A stretch of 64,000 nt of DNA from Parasegetibacter sp. NRK P23 (GCF_023721715.1 NZ_JAMDLG010000001.1:3325784-3389783), one strand, 5' to 3'. Numbered from the stretch's first letter, positions 16,844 to 26,819 are shown. Translations and numbers: made by a program. The notes: a model not told the origin generated them from the sequence alone.

Positions 16844-18358
16844 TTAATGTTTGAAGTGCCGCAGGCCTGTGATGACCATCGCGAGGTTGTTCTCCTTACA
16901 ATACTCGATGGAGTCGTTGTCACGGATGGAGCCTCCGGGCTGAATGAATGCGGTGATGCCAGCCTCATGGCCCAGCTTCACACAATCATTGAAGGGGAAG
17001 AACGCGTCGGATGCCATCACGGCGCCATTGAGGTCGAAGTTGAATTGTTTCGCTTTTTCAACGGCGTGACGCAGTGCATCGATCCGGCTGGTTTGTCCGC
17101 AACCTTTACCAACCAGTTGTTTGTTCTTCACCAAAGCGATCGCGTTGGATTTAAGGTGCTTACAAACAATATTTGCGAAAATGAGATCGGCTTTTTCTGT
17201 TTCGGAACTTGGCCTGTTGGCCGCTTCTTTCCAATCCGCGAAATTGCCTTCATCGTTCTGCTGTTGCAGTACGCCGTTGAGCAGTGATTTGTATTGATTG
17301 GCGGAAGCCTTGTATTCTTTTTGTTGTAACAGGATCCTGTTCTTTTTCGATTTCAGTACGGTAAGCGCTTCTTCTGAGAATGAAGGTGCGATGAGTACTT
17401 CAAAAAATATCTCGTTGATGGCTTCTGCTGTGGCTTTGTCAACGATGGTATTGCAGGCGAGCACGCCGCCGAAAGCGGATTCAGGATCACCAGCCAGTGC
17501 GGCGTCCCAGGCTTCTTTCAAAGTGGCGCGGGAGGCGATGCCGCATACATTGGTATGTTTGATGATGGAAAAGGTGATGCCGTCCGCAGGCGTGAACTCA
17601 TTGATCAATTGAACGGCGGCATCTACGTCAACCAGGTTGTTGTAAGAAAGTTCCTTTCCGTTGAGTTGGTTGAACAACTGCGCAAGGTTTCCGTAGAAGA
17701 CACCTTGTTGGTGGGGGTTCTCACCATACCTGAGTACGGTTTGCTGTGTACCGAACGGATTAAAATGGTTGGTCTGGCGGAAATAGTTGGAGATGGCGAT
17801 ATCGTATCCTGTACAAACATCGAATGCTTTCATGGCGAACATTCTCCTTTGTTCAAGAGTTGTTTCACCATGCTGCTGGTCCAGTATCTCTTCGAGCAGC
17901 ACATAATCAGCTTTGGAAGCGATCACCACGACATCTTTATGGTTCTTGGCCGCAGCACGGATCATGGAAGGGCCACCGATATCAATCTTCTCGATAATGG
18001 CTTTCTCTTCAGTAGTGGAGGCAACGGTTTCCTCAAAAGGGTAGAGGTCAACAATCACAAGGTCCATTTCAGGGATCTGGTACTGCGCCATCTCTTTCAG
18101 ATCGGTCTCATTGTCGCGACGTCCCAGGATACCGCCAAAAACGGCGGGGTGAAGGGTTTTTACCCTTCCTCCCAGAATCGATGGGTATGTGGTAAGCGAT
18201 TCAACGGATATACAGGGAAGGCCCAGGCCCTCTATAAAGTTCTGTGTACCACCGGTGGAGTAGATCTTTACACCGAGATCGTTCAGTTTTTTAACGATAG
18301 CATCCAGGCCGTCTTTGTAGAAAACAGAGATCAGCGCCGACTGGATCTTTTTGGACAT
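16844..18358 (-). CDS. purH: bifunctional AICAR formyltransferase/IMP cyclohydrolase
   Basis: A 504-residue enzyme that catalyses the last two steps of IMP synthesis. The N-terminal MGS-like cyclohydrolase domain begins MSKKIQSALISVFYKDGLD with the STGGT loop; the C-terminal formyltransferase domain carries the IIKHTNVCGIA motif and the late SDAFFPFND and IQPGGSIRD segments. The start at 18358 is preferred over the upstream in-frame ATG at 18388 because it matches the family N-terminus, and a -7 box at 18386-18393 lies upstream of it. Confidence 0.96.
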   Translation of the reverse strand: MSKKIQSALISVFYKDGLDAIVKKLNDLGVKIYSTGGTQNFIEGLGLPCISVESLTTYPSILGGRVKTLHPAVFGGILGRRDNETDLKEMAQYQIPEMDLVIVDLYPFEETVASTTEEKAIIEKIDIGGPSMIRAAAKNHKDVVVIASKADYVLLEEILDQQHGETTLEQRRMFAMKAFDVCTGYDIAISNYFRQTNHFNPFGTQQTVLRYGENPHQQGVFYGNLAQLFNQLNGKELSYNNLVDVDAAVQLINEFTPADGITFSIIKHTNVCGIASRATLKEAWDAALAGDPESAFGGVLACNTIVDKATAEAINEIFFEVLIAPSFSEEALTVLKSKKNRILLQQKEYKASANQYKSLLNGVLQQQNDEGNFADWKEAANRPSSETEKADLIFANIVCKHLKSNAIALVKNKQLVGKGCGQTSRIDALRHAVEKAKQFNFDLNGAVMASDAFFPFNDCVKLGHEAGITAFIQPGGSIRDNDSIEYCKENNLAMVITGLRHFKH

Positions 18359-18385
18359 AGTTGATTGTTTTATTGAATGGAGCCG

Positions 18386-18393
18386 CAAAATTA
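18386..18393 (-). promoter_or_regulatory. -7 promoter box before purH
   Basis: The minus strand reads TAATTTTG (TAnnTTTG), 27 bases before the purH ATG at 18358. It overlaps the more upstream in-frame ATG, which argues against that longer start. Confidence 0.4.
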
Positions 18394-18395
18394 GT

Positions 18396-20516
18396 TCAAT
18401 TCGGGGGGATTACAAAAGCGCCTTCCTTCTTCATGTCATGAAGCGCAACCTGGTTTTTACGGCAATACCTCTTCCAAATAGTTGAATTGTAATGGCTTGC
18501 GTTATTGCTCAAAACAACCAGCGATGGAAGGAATTCCAGGTCCTGTTCCGGCAAGGCGTCTTCCACCAGGACGATGAAAATTTTCCCGCGGTCCGGTAAA
18601 TTGGTTTGTTGTATCGTTTTGAAGCTTGCCCATCCCATCATAAATACCACTGCTTTTCCATCAATTCTGAAAATATCCATTACCGCTTTTGTAGCTATTC
18701 TACCCGCTATATGAGCCGGGAGAACATATCTTTTATAAGTCTTTTCATCTGGCGCAAACTTATTTTCGCCGTTATTAATATGGAGAGCCAAGCGGCCTTT
18801 TATACCTTCCGCGTAAAAATGTCCGGGCATCTGGTACACAAAAATGCCGGCTTGTTTTTCAGCATAAAAAATATCCCGGCTCCGCAATATGAATACCATC
18901 AATAAGGATACTAACGCTCCTTTGAAGGCAAGTTTGTTTTTGTTGCTTAGCCATACGACCGCGCCTGCAATCAGCACATACATCCATATCATCTGGATCA
19001 TACTCACCTGAAGATTTTCCGCCGTACAAAATGGAATCGTGGCGATCGCTTCTATGTAAGCGTTCATGTAAGCAAGCAGGTGATGAATTGATTTACCGAT
19101 CATCATTGCAACGGGTTCGCACCATAGAAAAATGCAGAAGATAATCTCTACATACAGCACCAAACCAGATACAGGAACTGCTACCATATTTGTCAGCAGG
19201 AAAAGTACCGGGAACTGGTGAAAATAGAACAGCACCAACGGTGTGGTAAGCACCTGCGCTGCAATGTTCACCGCCTGCATCTGCCAGCCAAGCCGGAGCA
19301 AAGGGTGCTTTGGCTGCACAAGATCGGCTATCTTTTGCGCGAAAAGAATCAACCCCGCCACCGCGGTGAACGACAATTGAAATCCGATATCCCATAACGT
19401 CATCGGGTCCACGGTCAACATCAGGAAGGCGGTGGCCAGCAACGTGTTGATCGATCCCGGTCGTTTTCTAAGGCACTCCGCCAGCAGCAATAAACTCAGC
19501 ATAACCGCCGCCCTCACAATGGATGCCGCGCCTCCGGTAAGCAATGTGAACAGCCAGATCAGTATGCCGATGCTAATATTCCGGATACACCAGGTGATAC
19601 GTGAATTCCTCCCAACAGGTATCATGGCCATCAACCCGAAGATCATGCTCAGGTGCATACCTGATATCGCCACAATGTGCACCACGCCTGTTCTAATGTA
19701 GGCGTCATTCAACTCGTCGTCAATGCCATGCCTGTAACCTACGAGCAACGCTTTGGCTATTCCCCCGGTTGCCGGGTCGGGAATGTATCTGTCAATACCC
19801 TGAAGTACCCGCTCCCTGATCTCATAAAGCACCTTCAGACACCTGTTACCATAAAAGCCGGGCAAGATGACCGAAACTCCTGTATCTGCCCATGCCTGAA
19901 GGTAGAATCCTTTTTTAGCGCACCACCCGGCATAATCGAATGCACCTGGGTTTCCGGATGAGCGGATTTGTTGCGGACGACAAACCACGAGCATCCGGTT
20001 ACCGTATCCTGCGGGCGCAGTGGCTTCCTGCTTTCTGATGTAAGCGATGAGCTTCAGGCCAGGCGTTGGTATATATCCGTTTGCCTGAGCAGGGTTGGCT
20101 GATTCATTATTTTCAAAAGAGGTTGGCTGATGGCTTACATATCCCCGAAGCCGGCATACATATTTAAAACTCTTCTCCGTTTCAGAAGGCGGCTCAAGTA
20201 CGTCAACCACCGCCGTAATCTCCTGCCCGCTCACTTTTGCCAGGAATATACCGGGGAGGTGAACGGCTTTTTGCGCAGCTGTAATATAGCTTCCGCATCC
20301 TGCCAGCAAAAGATAAACCCCTGCCGACCCTATAAGCCTGCCTGCAACTATCTTCAGCTTGCGTATCCTCAATAGTAAAAGCAAAGAAAATCCTACTAAC
20401 AGGAGCATCACAGCGATGTTCCATTGTGGCGGCGCATACCATCCCCACATGATTCCTGCGCATAATGCGGGAAGTAACTTTAAAAACGGCGGCTTCTTTT
20501 CTGCATGATCCAACAT
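18396..20516 (-). CDS. comEC: ComEC/Rec2-family DNA uptake channel protein
   Basis: A 706-residue polytopic membrane protein. An N-terminal DUF4131 region (first about 170 residues, with three opening helices) precedes the Competence domain, recognisable from ALLVGYRHGIDDEL, HIVAISGMHLSMIFGL and LTGGAASIVRAAVMLSLLLLAE. The C-terminal 170 residues lack the HxHxDH motif, so the metallo-beta-lactamase nuclease-like domain of Bacillus ComEC is absent or strongly diverged. ComEC carries single-stranded DNA across the inner membrane. It shares the leftward strand with purH downstream. Confidence 0.88.
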   Translation of the reverse strand: MLDHAEKKPPFLKLLPALCAGIMWGWYAPPQWNIAVMLLLVGFSLLLLLRIRKLKIVAGRLIGSAGVYLLLAGCGSYITAAQKAVHLPGIFLAKVSGQEITAVVDVLEPPSETEKSFKYVCRLRGYVSHQPTSFENNESANPAQANGYIPTPGLKLIAYIRKQEATAPAGYGNRMLVVCRPQQIRSSGNPGAFDYAGWCAKKGFYLQAWADTGVSVILPGFYGNRCLKVLYEIRERVLQGIDRYIPDPATGGIAKALLVGYRHGIDDELNDAYIRTGVVHIVAISGMHLSMIFGLMAMIPVGRNSRITWCIRNISIGILIWLFTLLTGGAASIVRAAVMLSLLLLAECLRKRPGSINTLLATAFLMLTVDPMTLWDIGFQLSFTAVAGLILFAQKIADLVQPKHPLLRLGWQMQAVNIAAQVLTTPLVLFYFHQFPVLFLLTNMVAVPVSGLVLYVEIIFCIFLWCEPVAMMIGKSIHHLLAYMNAYIEAIATIPFCTAENLQVSMIQMIWMYVLIAGAVVWLSNKNKLAFKGALVSLLMVFILRSRDIFYAEKQAGIFVYQMPGHFYAEGIKGRLALHINNGENKFAPDEKTYKRYVLPAHIAGRIATKAVMDIFRIDGKAVVFMMGWASFKTIQQTNLPDRGKIFIVLVEDALPEQDLEFLPSLVVLSNNASHYNSTIWKRYCRKNQVALHDMKKEGAFVIPPN

Positions 20517-20628
20517 CTTTCATTGCCTTGATTTTTGTAAAGCTAGCAAGGGATGCCATCGAAAAAAACAGTGAAATAACGGTAAATGCGGTAGAAAAAA
20601 ACGGATCGGGTTTTAATTGAACGCTGCT

Positions 20629-20636
20629 TAACTTTG
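20629..20636 (+). promoter_or_regulatory. -7 promoter box before bcp
   Basis: TAACTTTG matches TAnnTTTG and lies 22 bases before the bcp ATG. A -33 TTG at correct spacing was not found. Confidence 0.45.
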
Positions 20637-20658
20637 CCCCCTGATAAACGAAAGAAGA

Positions 20659-21126
20659 ATGACAGCATTAACTGAAGGGACTAAAGCTCCGGCGTTCACA
20701 GGGATTGATCAGAACGGGAACAAAGTTTCATTGAAAGATTATAAAGGAAAGAAACTGGTATTGTATTTCTATCCACAAGACCTCACACCAACCTGCACGG
20801 TGCAGGCGTGTAACCTGCGTGATAATTTTTCTTTGCTGCAACAGCATGGGCTTGAAGTGTTGGGTGTAAGTCCCGATGATGCGGAGAAGCACAAAAAATT
20901 TGAATCGCGGCACCAGCTTCCGTTTCCTTTGATCGCGGACACGGAACATGCGATCATAGAAAAATATGGTGTATGGGGTGAGAAGCAATTGTATGGCCGT
21001 AAGTATATGGGCCTTCACCGCACCACTTTCGTGATTGATGAGAAGGGTGTTATCGTGAAGGTATTCCTTCGTCCGAAGAGCAAGCAACATGCGGAGGAAA
21101 TCCTGAAGGCTATCGCATCAGTGTAA
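20659..21126 (+). CDS. bcp: thioredoxin-dependent thiol peroxidase (Bcp/PrxQ)
   Basis: A 155-residue peroxiredoxin of the PrxQ/Bcp class. The peroxidatic Cys46 sits in DLTPTCTVQAC and the resolving Cys51 is five residues later, the atypical 2-Cys arrangement. It reduces hydrogen peroxide and organic hydroperoxides using thioredoxin. It has its own promoter-like box, and its 3' end overlaps the convergent PKD-repeat gene by 17 bases. Confidence 0.95.
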   Translation: MTALTEGTKAPAFTGIDQNGNKVSLKDYKGKKLVLYFYPQDLTPTCTVQACNLRDNFSLLQQHGLEVLGVSPDDAEKHKKFESRHQLPFPLIADTEHAIIEKYGVWGEKQLYGRKYMGLHRTTFVIDEKGVIVKVFLRPKSKQHAEEILKAIASV

Positions 21127-24100
21127 CCGTTCCTTTTTTCGTGAATGGTTGCCCTCCGGGACATTGTAGTTCTATGAAATACACATACGTTCCGGCGGGG
21201 GCGGGTAACCCTTTGATGTAGCCGTTCCATGCGTTGGCGGGTTCACTGGCAATGAAGTTGGAGCGTTCAAATACTTTGTCGCCCCACCTGCTGTATACCA
21301 CCATGTGTTTAATGATGCCGATGCCCTTTACGAGGAAATGGTCGTTGTGCCCATCGCCATTCGGCGTAAAGCCATTGGGGACATGAACCCTGTCGGCTTC
21401 ACATTGAAGTTTAAGCATCATGGTATCGCTAGCGCTGCATCCCACGTTGTTTGTAACGGTCAGAACATATTGGGTGGGTGCTAAAGGTTTGGCAACAGGG
21501 TTGGGGCAGTTGGCGCAGCTGAGGTAGGTGGCAGGCGCCCAATTCCATGAAACCACGTCGCTGCTGGAAGCCGTATTCATCTGGAAGGCGTTTCCGGCAA
21601 GTATTTCCGCATCGTTGCCCGCGGATAAGGTGGGTAGCTGATGTACGGTCACGTTAACATTGGCTGTGCTGGTAAAACAATTATAGCGGTCGCTTCCCTG
21701 AGCAGTATACCTGGTTGATACGACCGGTTTTACAATAGGTGTAGCGCTGGACGGATCACTTAAACCATTCAGGTTGTTTATCCAGGTAATCCTGTCGGTT
21801 CCGGAAGCTAATAGTTTGGTATCTTCTCCCAGGCATATGGCTATATCCGGCGATACCGTTACCTGTTGCGGCTGAACTACTTCAATCGCGATGGAGGCGT
21901 TCCCGGCACAGCCTATCTCATCCATGCCCTTCACTGAAAACACGTGATCTGTTGAAGGCTTCGCTGTTACAACCGGGCTATTGGATACATTCAGTGCTGT
22001 TGAGGGAGACCATTCATATTTTGCGGCGCCACTAGCTGTTAGGGTTGTGGATGAACCAAGACAAAGTCTTTTCTCCTGGGCCGCAATGCTGATTAACGGA
22101 TCTGGTCTTATTATGATCGGAGCATGTAGTGGCACTGCGCTCATGCAGCCATTCCTGTCTATCGCTGTAACTGATGGCCTGTAACTTCCTGGTGTTGCGT
22201 AGCTGTGGTCGCTGGAAGCTGCGCTGGCATTCAGCGTTTGGCCATCTCCAAAATCCCAGAGGTAGGCAGCGCTGTTTGCTGAGCTTGCGCTGAGTGTAAC
22301 GTTATGACCTTTACAGCCCTCCAGGCTATTGGATGAAATAGACGCAACAGGCTGGCCTATTTCGATGGAATCCTTGAATACACCCGTTAATCCGTTCGGA
22401 CTATACACATATAGTTTAACGTAGTATTTACCGGGTTTTTCATAAATATGTGAGGGATAATTCGTGTTGCCCAGTCGGAACCCATCTCCGAAATCCCATT
22501 CCACTCTTGAAAAATTGATAGAGGTATTCTGAAAACGCACCAGCGCCGGTGGGCAGCTTCGTCCGCCGATCAGTGTGGTGTTGAAAGTAAAGGCGTAGTT
22601 AAAAGGCTTTACCAGCAACTGTTGTGTATATGATGAACTACAGCCTGTTTCAGTACTCGCCGCCTCCAGTCTGATGGTGTAATTTCCATCTTCAACGAAC
22701 CTGTATTCCGGGTAATACATATCCGGAAGAAGTTCATCGTTTACGTACCATTTGTACGTTACGTCGTAGCTTCCGTGGTGTTGTGTGTTGTTGAAAAAGT
22801 ACACCTGGGCGTTCTGGTTCACTTCATTTCCTCCCGATAAGCTGAAATTTGCTTTCGGGCCGTTTACGCGCGCATAATTGCCGTATGCGTTAGTAGAATG
22901 TGTACATCCCGCGGCATCTTTCACCTGCAGGATTACATTATAATTGCCGGGAGTAGCGTAGGCGTGCCGCACTATTTCCTGCTTATCGGTCGTATATATG
23001 TTTCCGTCCCCAAAGTTCCATGTTCTGGAGGTAATGTTATTGTTGCCATAAGGATACGACTCATCTTTAAAAACAACATCGCCGCCATCCCAGCATTTGT
23101 TGTCTTCCACAACACTGAACGAGGCATTCGCTCCCTTTATCTTTATCGTAATGGCGGCGGTGGTGTCCGCACAGCCAAAATAATATGATGTAATAATTGC
23201 CCTGACCTTTGACACTTCGCCTGGAAAATTCCCAAGCCGGCCTTCGTATTTTGTTTTCCAGTAATAGTTATTGCTGCTAACGGTTCCGGTGAATGGTGTA
23301 TAATCTTCATTAACAAAGGAAATCATGTATTCACTATCGTAGGTATAATTTTGAGCGGGATTGTCTTCCAGCCCGTCAGCCATAACATCTGCGAAACTAC
23401 CTACACACACCTCGCGCTGCGTTGGGGAAAGCCGGGGCTTCTGCTTAAGCAATACTGGTACGGGGGTACTGGTTGTTAGAGAGCAGGCGCCATTAATGGC
23501 TGTGAGCGTTACGGTATAATTTCCCGTCTGCGTATATTGATGCGAAATAGCTGTTTCTGCGGCTGGTTTCTTAATAGGAGCACTTTTGTCGCCAAAGTCC
23601 CAGATCACTTCGGTTGCCGTATTCGAAGCGTGTTTAAAGTCTACTACTCCCCGGTCGTCGAGGCAGGTGTTTTGTTTTGTATTGATTATGGCGAAAGGGG
23701 CATTCACCGTGATATATTGTTGTTTGGTGATGCTTGCCTGGCAACGTTGGTTACTAACTGTTAGCGTGACATCATATTTCCCTTCTGTGGTATAGGATTT
23801 TTGTACACTGGAGATATAATGCGTGGTATTGTCACCAAAGTTCCAGTTCCAGTATTCCGCGTGCTGGCTTCCGGAAGCCGTGAACAAAATTGGGTTCGGT
23901 CCACAGGTTTGCTGGGAGGAAGCCGTAAAGTTGGCCACGGGTGTGCCATAAATTTTGATAGAACTGAGGGTGATGGAACCCTTACATCCGTTATTCGTGG
24001 TATATGACAGTGTTGCCCAGTGGTTGCCAACAGTGGTGAATTTTTTTGTCGGCTCAGCCGCCGTGGAAGTAGTACCATCGCTGAACTGCCAGGAATAAGC

Positions 24101-25549
24101 CGCGATCTGTGATGCATTTGAAGAAAAGAACGTAAGTTCAATCGGTTTCTCGCAGGTGGTAAGGCTGTTGGTTTCACTTACCAGATTCTTATAGCCCACA
24201 TTAATTTCAGGGGGACCGATCTGAATTTGTTTGCTGGCGGAAGCGGTGCAACCTTCCGCGGTGGTCACTTTTAACCAAATATTTTTGTATCCGTTTGAAG
24301 GGTAGTTCCAGGTGATTTTCTTCCCTGTGCCATTTACAACCTGGTCATAATAATTATAATTGAAGTTCCATTCCCATTTCACAACATCCGTACTTGGATC
24401 CTCGAATACAACATCCGTAGGGGCCCCGCAAAGGCCGGAAACATTAGAGGTGAACGCTGCCGCACTTGGCGACTTTTTGACCTGAACTGTTTTTGTAACG
24501 GAGTAAGGGCATGTACCGAAAGTGTGGTTTAGTTTTACAGTAAAGGAGCCTTCAGTTTGAAAAACCTGTTCAAGCCTTCCGTAGTAATAGTTATAAGTAG
24601 GAACCCCGTTTACTTCCCAACTGGTGGAGGAAGGAGCGGGGGATGGAGCTGCTACGAAAGAGGCGGCGGCACCTGTACATATCAGTGCAGGAACATTAAA
24701 GTCGCTGCTATACTGTGCCACATTGAGGTAATTGCTTCTTACCTGCTGCGCGGTGCAACCCTCGGAGCTTTTAACGATAAGCTTTACCGTGTAAATGCCT
24801 TTTTTATTGAATGCGTGGGACGGGGTCTTCTCGACGCTGGCTGAGCCGTCTCCATAATCCCATTCGTAACTCAGTGTTCCAGGGCCAAAACTATTGTTGC
24901 TGAAATTAACCAGGTCAGTTTCTTTACAAAGCACTTCCTGGCTCGCGGTAAATGATGCTCCTATTGCGGGTAGTATCTTTACGGCTTCATTTTTTACCAC
25001 CGTGTGCGAGCATCCGAAATTATTGGTCACCGTAAGCGATACAGGGGATTCCTGTTCCTGATTGTAAGTGTGGCTCACCGAGGGACCATAGCCCTGGGTT
25101 GCAGTTCCATCCCCAAAATCCCAGTAATATCCTGTAATGTTTCCCCCTCCAGGGTTAGAGGTGCTGGTAAAAGTGATGGCGGCGGGCAAACAAGCTTTCG
25201 GCGAGGATATGGTGAAACTTGCGGTGGGTGGCGGATGCACCGTTACCGGAATAGTTTTGGAAGACGTTTTCCCATTGTCGGAAACGGTAAGCGTAACCTG
25301 ATATGTTTTGGTATCGGTATATATAGCCGAAGGGCTGACAAAAGCAGAGCTGTTCCCATTTCCTAGGTCCCAACTGTAAGTGGCTCCGGAAGACGCTCCG
25401 GCGGTGCGATTGGTAAAACTTACTTTCAATGGAGCGCATCCCGCGTTTACATCAGCGATGAAGTCCGCGTTCAGTTGAGCATGCAGGGGGAGGAAAAATC
25501 CAGCAGGCAGCAATAGAAGTAAGGCTTTTAAAAAACGGACAAGGGTCAT
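21110..25549 (-). CDS. giant PKD-repeat protein with T9SS type B (CHU_C) sorting domain
   Basis: A 1479-residue secreted protein with a signal peptide (about residues 1-24, ending FLPLHA). Most of its length is an array of PKD domains, visible as about ten WDFGDG-type motifs (WDFGDGTATQ, WDYGDGSAS, WNWNFGDN, WDFGDKSAP, WNFGDGNIY, WDFGDGFRLG, WDFGDGQTLN). The last 90 residues form the gliding/CHU_C C-terminal domain (VPNGFTPNGDGHNDHF, YSRWGDKVFE, WNGYIKGLPAPAGTYVY), the type B signal for export through the T9SS. It is probably a cell-surface or adhesive protein; PKD domains bind proteins or glycans. No enzymatic domain is seen. Confidence 0.9.
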   Translation of the reverse strand: MTLVRFLKALLLLLPAGFFLPLHAQLNADFIADVNAGCAPLKVSFTNRTAGASSGATYSWDLGNGNSSAFVSPSAIYTDTKTYQVTLTVSDNGKTSSKTIPVTVHPPPTASFTISSPKACLPAAITFTSTSNPGGGNITGYYWDFGDGTATQGYGPSVSHTYNQEQESPVSLTVTNNFGCSHTVVKNEAVKILPAIGASFTASQEVLCKETDLVNFSNNSFGPGTLSYEWDYGDGSASVEKTPSHAFNKKGIYTVKLIVKSSEGCTAQQVRSNYLNVAQYSSDFNVPALICTGAAASFVAAPSPAPSSTSWEVNGVPTYNYYYGRLEQVFQTEGSFTVKLNHTFGTCPYSVTKTVQVKKSPSAAAFTSNVSGLCGAPTDVVFEDPSTDVVKWEWNFNYNYYDQVVNGTGKKITWNYPSNGYKNIWLKVTTAEGCTASASKQIQIGPPEINVGYKNLVSETNSLTTCEKPIELTFFSSNASQIAAYSWQFSDGTTSTAAEPTKKFTTVGNHWATLSYTTNNGCKGSITLSSIKIYGTPVANFTASSQQTCGPNPILFTASGSQHAEYWNWNFGDNTTHYISSVQKSYTTEGKYDVTLTVSNQRCQASITKQQYITVNAPFAIINTKQNTCLDDRGVVDFKHASNTATEVIWDFGDKSAPIKKPAAETAISHQYTQTGNYTVTLTAINGACSLTTSTPVPVLLKQKPRLSPTQREVCVGSFADVMADGLEDNPAQNYTYDSEYMISFVNEDYTPFTGTVSSNNYYWKTKYEGRLGNFPGEVSKVRAIITSYYFGCADTTAAITIKIKGANASFSVVEDNKCWDGGDVVFKDESYPYGNNNITSRTWNFGDGNIYTTDKQEIVRHAYATPGNYNVILQVKDAAGCTHSTNAYGNYARVNGPKANFSLSGGNEVNQNAQVYFFNNTQHHGSYDVTYKWYVNDELLPDMYYPEYRFVEDGNYTIRLEAASTETGCSSSYTQQLLVKPFNYAFTFNTTLIGGRSCPPALVRFQNTSINFSRVEWDFGDGFRLGNTNYPSHIYEKPGKYYVKLYVYSPNGLTGVFKDSIEIGQPVASISSNSLEGCKGHNVTLSASSANSAAYLWDFGDGQTLNASAASSDHSYATPGSYRPSVTAIDRNGCMSAVPLHAPIIIRPDPLISIAAQEKRLCLGSSTTLTASGAAKYEWSPSTALNVSNSPVVTAKPSTDHVFSVKGMDEIGCAGNASIAIEVVQPQQVTVSPDIAICLGEDTKLLASGTDRITWINNLNGLSDPSSATPIVKPVVSTRYTAQGSDRYNCFTSTANVNVTVHQLPTLSAGNDAEILAGNAFQMNTASSSDVVSWNWAPATYLSCANCPNPVAKPLAPTQYVLTVTNNVGCSASDTMMLKLQCEADRVHVPNGFTPNGDGHNDHFLVKGIGIIKHMVVYSRWGDKVFERSNFIASEPANAWNGYIKGLPAPAGTYVYFIELQCPGGQPFTKKGTVTLMR

Positions 25550-25738
25550 AAAGGGGTTCGAAATTACGAACCGAAGATAAGGAGGTTGTATGGGCTAAAC
25601 AATAAAAGGTGCCCGGTATTTTCACCGATCATGCTGGAAATGGATAAGTTGTTTCCAGTTGCTTTTTTAAGATAGAGGTGTTTTATTCCAGGTTGTAATT
25701 GATGAAGAAATTCCGCTTGCGACCTTACTTTTACAGGC

Positions 25739-26044
25739 GTGAAGCATACACAACAGCCGGTCATCAAAGAAAATTCTTCCTTCGCTCGCATAGCCGCGGC
25801 TTTCCGTAAGGAACCCCGCATCGCTATGGTACTCGGCAATACCATTCATTTGTATGGTGTCACGGAAGGTGCTTTCAGGGCAAACACGAGATGGGTAAGG
25901 CATGAAATGGCGCATATCCGGCAGTTCCGGCAATATGGCACCGCCGGGTTTATATTGCGGTATGTTTGGGAATGGATCAAACACGGGTATACCAACAACC
26001 GCTTCGAAGTAGAGGCGCGGGCGGCGGAGGATGAAGTGGTTTAA
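25739..26044 (+). CDS. small DUF4157-like HExxH protein
   Basis: A 101-residue protein from a GTG start. It contains RHEMAHIRQFRQYG, an HExxH zinc-protease motif near residue 55, followed by FILRYVWEWIKHGYTNNRFEVEARAAE; the Glu of the last segment is placed like the third ligand of DUF4157-type metallopeptidases. The reading frame is free-standing and not a shadow of a neighbour. Its stop overlaps the end of birA by 4 bases. Activity is unproven, and the short length is about a minimal domain. Confidence 0.7.
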   Translation: MKHTQQPVIKENSSFARIAAAFRKEPRIAMVLGNTIHLYGVTEGAFRANTRWVRHEMAHIRQFRQYGTAGFILRYVWEWIKHGYTNNRFEVEARAAEDEVV

Positions 26045-26808
26045 AGTTGCCATTCCACGGTGCCGAAGTCGAAACAATGTTCCATCGTATCCCTGGTACA
26101 GAGTTGTCCGCTGTCGTTTACGTGGGTGATGATCGTTTCAAAAACGCGGTTTTCCTGCTTTAACCGCACTTTCATGTTTCGCATGTAAAGGTGGGAGTTG
26201 TAGGCTTCGAGTAAGGTTGCCGGTCCGGAAGAGCAGATCTTTTCCAGTTCGTTTTCAAGTAGTTGGAAGAAAATCCTTGCCATTTCCAGTGGATCAGCTT
26301 CTTTTCCGGTGATCTGCTTCAGGGAAACCGGTTTTTTATCCGTTTCGGGGAAATGGGTCTGGTTGATATTCATGCCCATGCCTACTACGGCGGCGGTCCA
26401 GTTTTGGCCGCGAAAGCAGTTTTCTACCAGTATCCCTGCTGCCTTTCTGTCACGCCAATAAATATCATTGGGCCATTTAATTGAAACGTCCCCGTTGGTA
26501 TGGTTGTCCAGCAGTTGCCGGGCGGCGAGCGATACGGCCCAGTTCAGCTCAAAAGCCTTGCTGATATTGTACAGGCCCGGTTCCACTACCAGGCTCAATA
26601 CGATGTTTTCTCCTGGATTCGTGTGCCAGGTTTTCCCCCTTTGTCCTCTTCCCGCCGTTTGTTCCAGCGCGAAAAAGGCCGCGCCATTGCCTGCCTTTCC
26701 TGCGTGAACCGCCTGCATGGCATAGTTGTTGGAACTGTCAACCGTATTCAAAATGGTCAGGGGCTTGCCCATGGCGCCCCGGTGTGTGATGGATCGCATA
26801 AATACCAT
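26041..26808 (-). CDS. birA: biotin--[acetyl-CoA-carboxylase] ligase
   Basis: A biotin protein ligase of about 255 residues without the N-terminal DNA-binding domain, thus a non-regulatory type. Typical motifs are VDSSNNYA, the GRGQRGKTWHTNPGENIVLSLV ATP/biotin loop (split across residues near 50-70) and KWPNDIYWRDRKAAGILVE. I placed the start at 26808 because a GGAAGG-like site and a -7 box lie just upstream; an in-frame ATG at 26772 is the alternative. It attaches biotin to acyl-CoA carboxylase carrier protein and is divergent to rsfS. Confidence 0.9.
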   Translation of the reverse strand: MVFMRSITHRGAMGKPLTILNTVDSSNNYAMQAVHAGKAGNGAAFFALEQTAGRGQRGKTWHTNPGENIVLSLVVEPGLYNISKAFELNWAVSLAARQLLDNHTNGDVSIKWPNDIYWRDRKAAGILVENCFRGQNWTAAVVGMGMNINQTHFPETDKKPVSLKQITGKEADPLEMARIFFQLLENELEKICSSGPATLLEAYNSHLYMRNMKVRLKQENRVFETIITHVNDSGQLCTRDTMEHCFDFGTVEWQL

Positions 26809-26819
26809 GATTCCTTCCG

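Noticed and set aside
16777-16968. Extended EamA N-terminus to 16968
   Set aside because: It would run through the purH terminator and into the end of purH, and adds residues with no transporter character.
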